Shown here one piece after another: positions 44,530-54,745 of a stretch of 64,000 nt of DNA. Positions within the stretch are counted from its first letter, which is position 1. Every line of letters begins with the position of its first letter. Under the pieces are notes generated by a model. It saw only the letters and a program-made list of their open reading frames with translations. It was not told where the DNA came from and did no database searches. The DNA comes from Kappaphycus alvarezii. Its lineage: Eukaryota; Rhodophyta; Florideophyceae; Gigartinales; Solieriaceae. The position numbers and the translations under genes are program-made. The stretch lies in NCBI GenBank assembly GCA_002205965.3, contig NADL03000464.1, positions 1,674,001-1,738,000 of the forward strand. Direction: 5' to 3'.

Positions 44530-44622
44530 GTACCAACTGAGAGGGTGAAAATGGCGCTAACGGAAAAAGCTACCACCAACTATCCGAGATTAGAGTCGTT
44601 GGGAGCGACTAAAGTGCTACGT
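44530..44622. repeat. LTR-like repeat, copy 2
   Basis: Partner of the repeat at 40,355-40,450. It lies just upstream of the minus-strand gag and directly before the plus-strand gypsy fragment, so it could belong to either element. Confidence 0.5.
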
Positions 44623-44639
44623 TGAACTGTACGGAGATT

Positions 44640-46599
44640 ACGCATTGTCCGCCACAAAACACATCGAGGAAGACATCGACTGTGAAGACCCTAGGGACGA
44701 CGAATTAGACTTTTTGAACATTTTCGCAGTGTAAGAGCCAGAGAGCGAGTTGAAGCCGCTGACAACGGATAAAATCCTCTGGGAACAGGACGAGATCCCT
44801 TCTGCAAGCAATTAAAGGATGAATTCACGGAATTGGAACGTAATGTCAGAGACTTTACGATAGAACAGCGTAGACTAGTTGTTAGACTTGCGAAGGTAGA
44901 CGAATGGGTGCAGATCCACCTGCAAAGGTCGCTGCGACCGAGCGTCATAATGATATCTCACTACGCGAAAATGTCCAGACATCCCGGAAGCTCACATATG
45001 TACATAACGTTACTTCGCACATTATTCTGGCCAGACATTGCGATAGATGGAGCTTGGTGTTTAAAAAACAGTGAGGCAATGTTACTCCTATAGAAAAGAG
45101 CGTATCGCTCTTAGGAAGCATGCGAATTTACTCAAACACCTTCCTGCCTCGAGACCTCCCCAGTTTGTGGGCATCGATATTCTCGGCTCGTTACAAAAGC
45201 CTTCATTTGGTTTTCACTATCTGTTAGTGATCAAAGGTAGGTACTCGAATCTATTTAGCACCGTACCGCCACGCAGTGATACTGCATAAGCTGTCACCAA
45301 AGAATTCTGTGAAGAAAGGGTGTTTATCTACTGGCCTCCAGTGTATGTATTGTCCGACAATGGCGGACAGTTCGTGAGTAATTTTTTCTAGATCATTTCC
45401 TCCGTATTAGGCACGCGTAACCTCTTTACGACGGCCTATTATCGGCAGACCAATGGTCAGACGAAGATATTTAACAGGACAATCCCGTTTGAGTTGCGTC
45501 ACTTTTGCAGTGAGTATGGAAGGGACTGGGACCAGTTGTACTCCTCTGTAGCATACCGCTAAAACAGTAAAGTCCACAGGGCTACCTGTTGCATCCAATT
45601 TGAGTTCTTGTGCAGTCAGGTTCCGTCTCCGCTTGCGCTCGCGCAAGTAGAGGCGATGGACATTGAACAGTTCAACCAAAGTCAAGTGAAGCGTTTCTTC
45701 CATGACAGCTTGAAAGGCACATTGGCAAGTTCAGAGAAAAAATTAAGCTCCACTCAACAAGCGTTCAGACGCGACTCCGATCGCCAAGCGCTATTCCTCA
45801 TTGAGACAATTGCAATGGGTGAATCCGTCGTCTCGTCCGCCGGTAAAAGGCAGAGGAAGACGACGCTACTGTAACGACAAAAGGAACAGGTGGATCTTTA
45901 ACCAGAGAATAAGCTCCGATCTAAGGCACTGGGTACCTATCCAGTCTCAAGGAAGTCCTCAAATGCAGTAACGATCTCCACGATGAGCCGAAGGATATGG
46001 TGTCACAAGACAGGGTGACCAAGGCACCTATTCGACATCGAACGAGTGTTGAACCTATGGGACACCCGTTTGGGAACATCAGGAAACTCCTGAGTCGTGA
46101 AAGGAAACATATGTCACTTCCGAAGAGACAGGCCAAGTTAAAGTAAGAACCTCTGCTGAGGTTGCCGTGCAACGGGCACCAAAAAAACCCTCTATAAAAG
46201 GAATGTTTCTTATGTAATGTCAGAAAGATGTAGCCCTAGACCCGCAACGTACGGTTGACGAAGCTCTGCGTTGACGTTCGGCGTGAATCAAAACAGGCGA
46301 GGTATCGAGCTTGGGGCAGACCCGAGGCGATGTACGGGCCACGCTCATCACCGTTGAAACAACAAGGGTTAATACTGAATACAATATCAGAAACAACGCA
46401 AGAGACATAGGTTCTTACTCGTTCGATCGGATTGTGGATCACGATCTATAAAGAGTACTTTACCTGCGTCCGCTGGACGAACTACTCTTCTAGCGATGAT
46501 ACATGGGAGCGGATGCACTCTATTCCTTACAATGCCGTATTACAGTACCTCAGGCGTTGGCGGCTGAAGCCACCGCAGAATAAATCATCCTCGAGGTAA
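44640..46599 (+). mobile_element. Chromovirus-type gypsy fragment: RNase H end, integrase, chromodomain
   Basis: The plus strand begins in the RNase H-integrase linker (DPRDDELDFLNIFAV). The integrase zinc-binding domain follows (MISHYAKMSRHPGSSHMYIT, LFWPDIAIDG). The core shows PPQFVGIDILGSLQKPSFGF (first Asp) and VLSDNGGQFVSNFF (second Asp), and then AYYRQTNGQTKIFNRTI (position of the catalytic Glu; here Lys-Ile replaces the usual xE). At 46,447-46,599, KEYFTCVRWTNYSSSDDTWE followed by RMHSIPYNAVLQYLRRW is a chromodomain, which in chromoviruses directs integration to marked chromatin. The domain series is the gypsy chromovirus one, interrupted by about five stops or frame changes. Confidence 0.75.
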
Positions 46600-46837
46600 A
46601 TCTTGTAATTTAACAGTGAACAAGGAAGGCCCTTGTCTGACCGCGCCGGATGCGTCCGGGTCGCAGGAGAAAAGAAGAACACAGCTCATTAATTGCTACT
46701 AAATACACGCTACGTGTTAGAGAATGATAAGGGAAGCTACGCTTTCTCAAAGGAGACATGTGAGACGTAAGTCTAGTTGTTTATTCATGAACACAACAAA
46801 AAGCCGGCTACGCCCCTGCTCTCATGTGTCGGTCACT

Positions 46838-47220
46838 TAATCGTCCATCGAAAAAGGAACGTCATCTCCCCCAGACCCCGACGCACCGACAGTGTCCTGC
46901 TGCTCAGCAGGGGGAAGAAAATGTTCCTTCCCTTCAACAATAATGCCCCTGAGCATATCCAGGAGGCAGATGAAGGTTAGACGGCGACTGTTGCCGTTGC
47001 GATGAAGGGCCCAGGCGAATTGGGGACCCCAGTTGTTGCTAGAAACCATGCTGAGCATACGCACAACGTCTTCGTACGCGTCACGCTAACGGCTCCGCTG
47101 AGCTTGTGACGGGAAAATTCCACTCGATATCCATTACGGAAAACGCCGCCAAGGGTCTGTCATGTGCGACCCGCGATCATCGCGTTGTATGCGACCGTCC
47201 TCACCCCGTTAGATCGGCCT
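46838..47220 (-). pseudogene. Unrecognised degenerate protein
   Basis: Protein-like sequence runs on the minus strand across one stop and one frame change. It reads VRTVAYNAMIAGR, LGGVFRNGYRVEFSRHKLSG, then (after the shift) DAYEDVVRMLSMVSSNNWGP, LTFICLLDMLRGIIVEGKEH and a Ser/Gly/Asp-rich end with GGDDVPFSMDD. The acidic DDVPF tail superficially resembles single-strand DNA-binding proteins, but the rest does not persuade me of an OB fold. It lies in transposon debris and is probably part of an element. Confidence 0.3.
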
Positions 47221-48065
47221 GTAATGCAAGAAGGCGGATGTACCGCGCTAAAGTCACAAAAGTTCGGGGAGAAGGGTAGGCGATCGGATCCAAAAGGGGG
47301 AAAATAAGAAGGGACAGCAAATTAAAAAAACAATGAAGGTGATAGATAGCTGCAGTAGTAGAGCGAGTAGCGCAAAAGCAAGGAAAAATGCGACTGTAAA
47401 CGGGATCTCCGGGTTCCGCAGTCAAACCGTGCTGACAAACTAGAGTGGTAAAGGAGGACGCCGGGCCGGGCGCGAAAGAGGTGACCAAAGGGGTTAGACG
47501 AACAAAGACGAGCCCAAGAATAGAGAGTTAAGTCTAAGGTTGGGGGTTTCAAGTCCGAGTAGACAATGATAAATTTATTGCAGTGAGAGTAGATTCTTTA
47601 GACTAAATAGTAAACTGGCTCTAGACTAGTAACTAGAAACATACCCTAATGGCACAAAATAAAAAGGAGCTGAAGATAGGGAAAAATAAAAGATTGAACC
47701 GCCCAGCCTAAAGTGATAGGCACCATTACAGTAGATCAGTAGAAGGTGGTGGCTAGCAATAGGATATCAGGTAAACTGAATTAAGTAAGTAAAACAATGA
47801 GGCACAGAAAAACAATATTACCCGTCTGGAGCTCAGGTCCAGGAAGGCTCATGCACTACGCAGCCCATCGAACGGGTCAGTGGCGGTCAAAATGCCCGGT
47901 TTAAGTCCAACCCAATCTCCTCCGGCATGTACTGGAGTGAATTTTTCCCTCAATTCATGAAGTATTCTGCTTGAAGGAGGCATCTGCGACCAACGCACGG
48001 GATCGACAAGGTCGATTAACGCGACACCGTTCTCTTTACAGAGATGCATATTCACAAAGCGCAAC
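47221..48065. other. Intergenic; nothing firmly recognised
   Basis: AT-rich in the middle. A 71-codon frame at 48064-47849 on the minus strand is protein-like (KENGVALIDLVDPVRWSQMP) but unidentified. Overlapping frames at 47,200-47,560 show nothing. Confidence 0.3.
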
Positions 48066-48892
48066 CGCTATTATTGTGACCCTATTATTGCTTTCTGCGT
48101 TGTTTTGCGAATAATTTCGTCCCCAGTAGTTTATTAGATATCGAGGAGGAGTTTGTTATGCACTCTTCAAGATTGAGTGAGGTATTTTGGGAGAGCGTGG
48201 AGATATTTTGGAGTCCAATGGGCATCTTCTCGAATTTCGTCCGCAGTTGCTGCGATCCAGAGCATCGATCTAACCAATGGCAATGGAGGAGAATGGATGT
48301 CCTCTGGATCGCTGCGTTGGGTTTATTGACTGTACCAAGATTTAGATGAAAAGACCAGGAGGACATGAAATCTGCAGCGAAGGTGCTATTCAGGACACAA
48401 GCGCGTACACTGCCTGGTATATCAGTCAATAGTGACTCAGGACGGCCTTATATTTTGCCTTCAGGGACCGCAAGAAAGCCGAAGACATGATCTGACTCTT
48501 TTACTGGAGAGCGGAATGGAGGAGAAGCTAAAGGCAGCCCTTTTAATTGATGATGTTCATTACTACATATACGGAGATTCCGATAATATCACAGGCCCTA
48601 CATGAATAGGCCTTTCGACCGAATGATCGCCACCGCTGATCAGAAGTCTTTCAACACTGCGATGAGCCAGCTTCGCATCAGCGTTGAGAGAGGCTATAAA
48701 GATTTGAAGAAACAGTGGTCTCGGAACGAATTTGCTCGCGGATTCAAGGTGAGGATGTCTCCTGTTGCGCTTTATTATCGGGCTTCTGCCCTTTTGCTAA
48801 ATATTAAGACATGTATAGAGAAGAGCGGCCGGACGTGTTGTTACTTCCAGTGCTCAACGCCCTCACTACAGCAATATCTTGAGTCCGAGTAA
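48066..48892 (+). pseudogene. Second PIF/Harbinger-like transposase (RRHD subtype), degenerate
   Basis: The N-terminal region reads IIAFCVVLRIISSPVVY, then SSRLSEVFWESVEIFW, as in the helical start of Harbinger transposases. The catalytic part (48,421-48,600) has YQSIVTQDGLIFCLQGPQ, ESRRHDLTLLLESG and YYIYGDSDNITGP. After a TGA, frame 48602-48892 continues with NRPFDRMIATADQKSFNTAM and SQLRISVERGYKDLKKQW, the acidic-residue helix region. It differs clearly from the transposase at 17 kb (RRHD motif, different spacing), so it is another lineage. A stop at the junction and the unclear first Asp motif indicate it is inactive. Confidence 0.65.
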
Positions 48893-49458
48893 ACGAGACA
48901 TTTTGAGTTACGTTTACTCTGGTCTAGTACGGAATGGACGTCAATCATTCAAACATATTTTCAATCAATCAACCCAATCCACCTTTTATTAGGAAATTCA
49001 GGTACACCCACCCCATTTAACCCAATCCACCTCACAAGAACACGAAGGAGGCAAGCGTACGAACGAGCCACCGATGAAAAAACAGTAGCCTTCAAAAGAG
49101 TAGCCGGTTGGTTTGAGTTGCAGTGTGTTGCCACAAGCATCGTTTGCAGCTCCTTATTTATGTTAGAAGATGGGTTTTTGAAAGTGAGTCTCCTTTGTGA
49201 GGCAAACTCTATGCTTCGGAAACTGTGGGCTCTTAAAAAAATCCTGTTATCAAGTTCGTATCAACAAAGTACAGTATACAGTATGTTGTTTCCGCTTGTA
49301 CTGTAGTTGCACGTTTTCCGATACGTGAATTAACATCCACTCCGCTTGACAGTACGGACAATCTGGGATCTTACAGTATCGGGAATCTGTGCGAACGTTT
49401 GTGGATAACCCAGTACAGTACTGCACACGTAAAGTAATATCAATTACAGTAGCGAGGA
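48893..49458. other. Intergenic
   Basis: AACCCAATCCACCT occurs twice (near 48,972 and 49,019), a short direct repeat. ACAGTATACAGTAT and TTGTACTGTAG near 49,270-49,300 are the first of the CAGTA/GTAC words that precede the EF-hand gene. No gene seen. Confidence 0.4.
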
Positions 49459-49602
49459 GATTTTGGGGTTATTTAAACGCCTGGAAGATGTGGTCGGTAG
49501 TATCCATGCCGCTAGTGCGAATTACAGTAGTAATCGCGCCTTTTGAATTTCGCCGAGTGCAGTTCCCGCCTACTGAGCAGTACTGTACAAACTGTACAGT
49601 AA
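49459..49602. repeat. Dispersed repeat copy with GTAC palindromes, upstream of EF-hand gene
   Basis: TGGTCGGTAGTATCCATGCC here matches 8,952 with one change, and both are followed by GTAC words. At 49,577-49,602 AGTACTGTAC and CTGTACAGTA alternate. It ends 200 bp before the start codon at 49,803. Confidence 0.6.
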
Positions 49603-49802
49603 CCGGAAGGGACCACTGCTGAGCGTGTTTATTTCCCAAAGCCAATTTCTCCAATACGCTACAAAGAAAACGTGTCTTCAATGCCCAACGCCTCTTCTCC
49701 CGACAAGTCGCCACTCCCATCTACAAGTCGTCTGGAACCAACTCGTCAAATCAGTCAGCACTGCACAGCAGGCATCGCTGCAAACTCATCGCATCATTCC
49801 CG

Positions 49803-50355
49803 ATGACAGACTCCATCACAAATGACGAACGACGCGAGCTCAAGCTTTCTTTTGATCTTTTCGACGACAACAACACCGGTAAGCTCACATCATCCCTTGA
49901 AACCTTTCATCACAAACACTTGCCATCTCCACTCCATCACCCTAACCTCTCTCCCTGCTATTTCATCGCCCCCATGATCCAGGTGTGGTATCGGCCAGCC
50001 AGATTGGCATGATTATCCGCGCTTGCGGTGAAAACCCCTCTGAGGCTCGGATTGCTGCTATCGTCGAAAAGGCCAATGAAAAGATGGCACCGTTAGCTTT
50101 GACGACTTTCTTGAAATTATCATTGACCTTCGTACGAATGAAAAGCGAATCACCGTTTCTGACTTGGAGGCCGCATTCAAGGTATTCGACACAAATAACA
50201 CAGGAACAATTCACAAGGATGAGCTGCAACGCGTCCTCACAAACTTGGGCGAAAAACTGAATCAACAGGAGATGGCCGAATTTTTCAAATTGGCACAACC
50301 TAGTCCTGACGGAGCCGTGGACTATGAGCGACTGGCCAAGGTCCTTATTCCCTGA
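49803..50355 (+). CDS. EF-hand protein of calmodulin length (calmodulin/centrin/myosin light chain type)
   Basis: Exon 1 is 49803-49878. A 104-nt GT-AG intron (GTAAGC...CCAG) ends at 49982, and exon 2 runs to TGA at 50355. Exonic length is 449 nt, one short of the 450 that encode 149 residues, the length of calmodulin. The missing base is in the GAAAAG run near 50,076, where the frame must change from VEKANEK to DGTVSFDDFLEIIIDL. Four EF-hand units can be counted. The first loop, DDNNTGVVSASQ, ends in Gln and probably binds Ca2+ poorly. The second is reduced. The third, DTNNTGTIHKDE, has the key acidic ends. The fourth is degenerate. A regulatory light chain, centrin-like or calmodulin-like role is possible. 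It is tail-to-tail with the Obg gene. Confidence 0.8.
49879..49982 (+). other. Intron of the EF-hand gene
   Basis: Begins GTAAGCTCAC and ends with a pyrimidine-rich tract and ATGATCCAG. It interrupts a glycine codon of the first EF-hand loop (phase 1). Splicing joins NNT to GVVSASQ in frame. Confidence 0.85.
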
Positions 50356-50589
50356 TCGTCACATCTTGACATACTCCTCTCCTTGTACATACTACGCTTC
50401 CGCAGCATTGTGCCAGCGAAAACTCGCTAACGTAAACGATACAGCATTCCGTGGCTCAGTTTTTTTCATTCTGCCAAAAGGCACTGGCAATGGCCACCCT
50501 TGTCGGGGGGAATCACGTCACGCACTATTTCACCACCTATCGTCCTTGGTGTCCATGTGTTTCGTCGTGCGACCCATCATCAATGTCTT

Positions 50590-51782
50590 TCAAGACACCC
50601 GCCGTAGGAATCTCACCAGAGCAGCCTCCGTTCCGGTCCCATGCTTTGCGGAGAGCGGGAAAAGGGCACCAAGCTCCCGACAGAATCCAGCAAGATGTGC
50701 AAGTTGTCATAAGACGACTGTCCAACGTCCATTTTGTTTGCCGCAATGCAACACATCCGTCCGATAATCCTCCTCGTGCATCTCCAATTCGTGTCTCAAA
50801 ACCTCCAATCCTCCACTACCTGTCGTCGACACAGACAAGTCCAACACATACACCAACACTTTTGTCCTTTCAATATGCCGCAAAAATTCATGTCCCAATC
50901 CTCTATTCTCATGCGCACCCTCTATCAATCCTGGTATGTCGGCCACCGTGAGTCTGCAATCCTTCAACCGCTCTTCATCCGTGATGGCTGATACCACTCC
51001 AATGTGCGGGCGGAGAGTTGTAAACGGATAACACGCTACCTTTGGTTTCGCTCTTGATATTGCTCGCAGCAATGTACTTTTCCTGCTTCGGAAATCCCAC
51101 AAGACCCACATCAGCGATCGTCTTCATCTCAAGCTCTACACGACGCCGTTCTCCTGAGCCACCAGGCTCAGCTCTTTGTGGCGACCGATTCTGAGATGAC
51201 TTAAATGCCGAGTTGCCACGTCCCCCGGCCCCTCCTCGCGCGAGAAGTGCCTGCTTCCGCCCGGCTCAGTTCGGCAATAGTCACTGCCTCGCCACGATCC
51301 ACGCTTTTGCCATCATCACAAGGTTCTATCACCGTGAGAAATTTCATTTCAAAAGGCTCTTCATCCACAACATCCTGGAGTTCACGGATTACAGTCCAGG
51401 GGGAACATTGATAACGAGATCGGCGCCTTGCCTCCCTCGCCGTTATCAGATCGTCCCGGGGTGCCATGCGCAGCCTGGAATGTTGTTGATGACATGCGAA
51501 GCGAGTTGCAGTCAGTGCTTGCCTCAACCCAGATAGAACCGCCGGTACCGCCATGCCCGCCATCTGGTGGCGCTATTTCCTGATGTGGTCCAGACCGAAT
51601 GAAACGCAGCCCGGACCACCATCTCCAGCCTTCAACGTGAGAAACAGTGCGGTCTACGAAGGATCGGCGGGATCCTGAGTACCCTCTAGAGTGACGGACT
51701 GGCGCGAGGCACAGCAAATTACGAGGCGCGGGCGTGCTCGAAGAGACGTACAGAGGAAGGAAAACCGAGGTCCAGGCCTCAT
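50590..51782 (-). CDS. Obg-family GTPase, probably organellar (MTG2/GTPBP5-like)
   Basis: From ATG at 51782 a basic, acid-free leader ([20 protein letters not shown]) suggests import into an organelle. After a frame change the Obg glycine-rich domain follows: [12 protein letters not shown], then [14 protein letters not shown] and [15 protein letters not shown]. The GTPase domain has G1 GFPKAGKST (read across an indel; RKSTLLRAI is clear), G2 region [14 protein letters not shown]3 [21 protein letters not shown]4 ANKMD and G5 SAL. The end is LVRFLRRVS with TGA at 50590-50592, giving about 397 residues, normal for mitochondrial Obg proteins. These assist large ribosomal subunit assembly. At least four indels interrupt it, including a compensating pair around 51,610-51,650. 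Divergent with TrmH. Confidence 0.8.
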
Positions 51783-52102
51783 TGGCGCTCAACAAGTTTG
51801 GTGGGGTTGTCTGAATTCCTGCGCAATACCCGGTGTCGAGAGGGCATAGTTGTCAGATCAGATCGAATTTTTGCGACCGATAACTGCTGGTTGAGAGAAT
51901 CACGGACCTGTGGAATTTTTCTTAAAGGAGTACTCACCGCTCAGGACTTTGCGTTGCAATCAGTAGGCTCTGTTTAGAGCAGATGAGTGCTTCTGCGCTC
52001 ATTTAATGCATATTTTGGCTAATTTTTTGAGCTGATGCTCAACCGGCGATTTTGCGGTACCTTGCCAGCGACCCAGTAGCTCTAGCGGCAATAAAGAGCT
52101 TG

Positions 52103-53207
52103 ATGAAGCCACCACGAGAGATGCCCTCTACCGCACGCACGATGCCACTTTCTTCGAACTATCCGGCTCCAAAATGCAAAATCAGCACATTAACAACTCT
52201 ATGTTTTGCCGCCCAAGTACTTGTTCCCCATCAAAAGATTGTCAGGTTTAAGCAAGCTCGGCAGTCAACAAGGCGCATGCGGGCAACGTCGCAGCAACAA
52301 ACCTACATTCACAGTTTGAAAAATCAACGCATCAAGGATACAAGGGCACTGCTGCGTAGGCGGCAAAGGGAAAGGGAGGGTAAGATTTTACTGGAAGGAC
52401 AACGCTTGATTTCAGACGCCATCCATGCGGGAGCTCTACCACTCGATTTTTTCTGTACCAGAGAGGCGCTTGAAAGAAGTGAATCTGTAAGGGCATTAAG
52501 GGCAGACATTGCGAGTGCCGGCTCACGTGAGTTTCTTGTCACGGAAAGTGTCATCGAGTCGTTTTCCGACACCTCAACGCCACAGGTACGTCCAAGTTGA
52601 GAGAGTGGAAGGAGCTTTCTTCCAAACATGCGGCATAGTTGGTCACCAGCAGAGGAAGGCGACTGATTGAGATAATCTAATGTTCTTTTCTGTTCATCGC
52701 AGGGCCTTGTGGCAGTGTTTCAGCGCCCACTCTGTAATCTTCCCGCACTATCCACCCTTACCTTGGTATGTGATGACATTAGAGATCCTGGGAATCTGGG
52801 AACTTTGTTGCGCTCAGCTGCTGGTGCAGGTGTACAGGCAGTGGCTCTTACCGCTGGCTGTGCGGATGTATGGAGTCTCAAGGCCCTAAGGGCAGGTATG
52901 GGAGCTCAGTTCCGTCTACCATCCCAAAGTAATATGACATGGACGCAGATTCAAGACTACATTCAAGCTAGTGGAGGCCGTATCCGGGTTGCAGAGGGAA
53001 CTTCAAGTACCCTACACAAATGTAGATTGGTCGGTGCCATGCGCGCTCATTATTGGCTCAGAAGCTGCAGGGCCAAGCGAGGAGGCGTTTAATGCCGCAG
53101 ATGAAAAGATTGCTATCCCATTAGAGGCCGGGGTAGAGAGCTTGAACGCAGCGATGGCAGGGGCAGTTATTCTATTTGAGGCATCCAGGCAAAGGCGAGG
53201 CAAATAG
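52103..53207 (+). CDS. SpoU/TrmH-family RNA 2'-O-methyltransferase (MRM3-like)
   Basis: Two exons, 52103-52585 and 52703-53207, flank a 117-nt GT-AG intron. After a basic leader the substrate-binding domain reads RIKDTRALLRRRQREREGKI and LLEGQRLISDAIHAGA, the L30e-like start of TrmH enzymes. The SPOUT domain has motif 1 DDIRDPGNLGTLLRSAAGAG, motif 2 LIIGSEAAGPSEE and motif 3 IPLEAGVESLNAAMAGAVIL, the S-adenosylmethionine-binding knot. One frame change lies near 53,000 between motifs 1 and 2. These enzymes methylate ribose in rRNA or tRNA. The leader and the Obg neighbour suggest an organellar rRNA target, as for MRM3 (inference). The start is uncertain: ATGs at 52103, 52121 and 52142 are all in frame. 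Confidence 0.8.
52586..52702 (+). other. Intron of the TrmH-family gene
   Basis: Begins GTACGTCC and ends TGTTCATCGCAG. Phase 0, after the codon for Gln. It joins TSTPQ to GLVAVFQRP, continuous in the alignment-like order of the family. Confidence 0.85.
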
Positions 53208-53310
53208 AATAACAATACAAGACGTAACTTGCATAAGAAGTACCTTTTACAGCTTTAGATGTGCTCGCAAAGGGGCAGTTTTCACGTCAACTTTCGCGAA
53301 GACATACAGT

Positions 53311-54484
53311 TTAAAACCAGAAGTTTACTGAGATTGACGCGGTGCGTGCCTTGACCCAGTGCCAATGCCCCGCGGGAATGTAAAGCGCGTCCCCAGGCAT
53401 GAGCCGTACAAGCTGGCCCCGAACTGCAGAAAAAGACGGGTGGACTTTAAGGTCCGGGTTTTCTACATTGACCGGGGATATGTTCATTGGTGAGGGAGGT
53501 GAGTTGCGATACAACAAATTACTCTGGTCTGGCGAGATCAACACCACCAGCTTTTGCCCCACGACTTGCACGAGGAGATTGTCGGCAGAATCGAAATGAA
53601 GTTTGGAACCGCTACCAGCAGTCCCCATCCAGACGTTTGTCAAATCAGCACGTTCCTTACCCACGACCAACATGTACTCTGGCTGCACCACATCTTCTTC
53701 CAACTGCGGGACGTAATCGAACAAGGGGTGTTGGGCCATATAAACGCTTTCCTTTCCCTCTGCTTGCCGCATCTTCCCCAGTACGTCTGTAAGTAGGCAA
53801 AATTTTTCTTCTATTCCATTGCCATCGGGGCTCAATTCCACAGGCACAGTCCGGTGTCCATACCTACTATCTAGATAGCCGTCTTTGCACCAATTCTTGG
53901 TTGCCGACCAAACTGAAGCACACCCTCGAATAACCACCGGTCGATCGCTTTCAAAATAAGAGCGAAAGTCTTCAACAGAGAATTCTGAGGCCTGAAACTC
54001 GGCACATTTCTCCGAAAGGGAATCAGGTAACGACACGCCGTCTTGACCTGAATTTGGCCAAGTGGCATAGAAGGTTTGCCTAAATTTCGACGCGATACAA
54101 CGTGAGGCTCTATCTCCTCTACCAGTTGCCTGACAGCAAGGGCGGTGGGCATTCCGAACATTACCATTGCAATGTCTGCAGCAGCAACGGCCTTTCGAAA
54201 ATTGTGTTCATTTGCGAAACGGGCAGCCGCGGCTGCCGACGCGACAGCTAGCGCCTTGGAACAAGCGGGCAGGTCGTTGGTGGCGTGTGCAATAATTTTC
54301 TCATCAGCGTCTGAAGGCAGAGAAAGAACATGACGAGCTATCCGTGAGCGTCCTTCAAGTCGAAGTTCGGCTGCAATTGACGTTTTGAGTGTTGGACCAG
54401 GGCGTTTACAGGGGATATGGAGGAAGCATATTGGTTTCCTGGGATGTTTGTGGGAGGAATTGGGGTTTTGGCAGAGGGTGTCAT
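53311..54484 (-). CDS. JmjC-domain hydroxylase, JMJD5/KDM8-like
   Basis: The JmjC part is one clean frame from about 54,036 to TAA at 53311-53313. It has FRSYFESDRPVVIRGCASVW, YGHRTVPVELSPDG and KESVYMAQHPLFDYVPQLEE. The iron site is KLHFDSADNLLVQVVGQK (HxD), and the distal His is in ALYIPAGHWHWVKA, ending ISVNFWF. The order and wording are those of JMJD5/KDM8, an Fe(II)/2-oxoglutarate enzyme that hydroxylates arginine residues. The N-terminal part lies in another frame (SRIARHVLSLPSDADEK, ANEHNFRKAVAAADIAMVMF), joined by an indel near 54,050. I propose the ATG at 54484; about 390 residues would result. A GTAC cluster begins 160 bp upstream. Confidence 0.85.
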
Positions 54485-54647
54485 TCCTGTCCACGTTGGG
54501 TGTCAAGGCGGCGAGAGGACTTGAAAAAGTTAACGTAGGAAAGGGTTGTGTCAGGCCATAATTTCGTATTGACGAGGGAAAAAGGTGAATCCTGGGACAC
54601 TGCGCGGGACTAGTTTGCCAATGTCGACGCGTCCAAGCTCACCAGAA

Positions 54648-54745
54648 CGTACAGTACGTTATGTACAGTACAGTAAACGGCGGGTACAATGCAGAAGAAG
54701 AAGTTTACTGCATTCAGTATCCACTGGTGACTGCGCACGCCCCAA
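54648..54745. repeat. Dispersed repeat copy with GTAC palindromes, upstream of the JmjC gene
   Basis: CGTACAGTACGTTATGTAC and TACAGTACAGTAAACGG are followed by a block that matches 30,283-30,345 (AGTTTACTGCATTCAGTAT, GACTGCGCACG). The JmjC gene starts 160 bp away on the minus strand. Confidence 0.65.

Larger units (their letters stand above)
40355..44622 (-). mobile_element. Ty3/gypsy LTR retrotransposon, heavily degenerate, flanked by a direct repeat
   Basis: On the minus strand, gag comes first (frame 44486-44151: RFNGSREEDMEEFLYTYVN, the gypsy gag 'F.G...d...fl..y' layout). A charged coiled segment follows (43943-43428: LAELESVRSDVRKLEEKVEN). RT starts are recognisable at 42498-42217 (VTHSFELTNIDDVYHRT). 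Near 41,640-41,700 a much broken stretch reads GHVVDGSG and TDPEKASRIK, the 'lGHvvs..Gi..DP.Kv' motif after the RT. Integrase is not recognisable. The flanking 95-bp repeats at 40,355-40,450 and 44,530-44,622 may be LTR remnants. Confidence 0.6.

Noticed and set aside
46838-47064. Single-stranded DNA-binding protein, from the acidic DDVPF end
   Set aside because: The rest of the frame shows no OB-fold pattern and the acidic motif is not at the very end.
47201-47552. Overlapping minus-strand frames of 76-95 codons
   Set aside because: No motif, and they overlap each other in different frames with equal quality.
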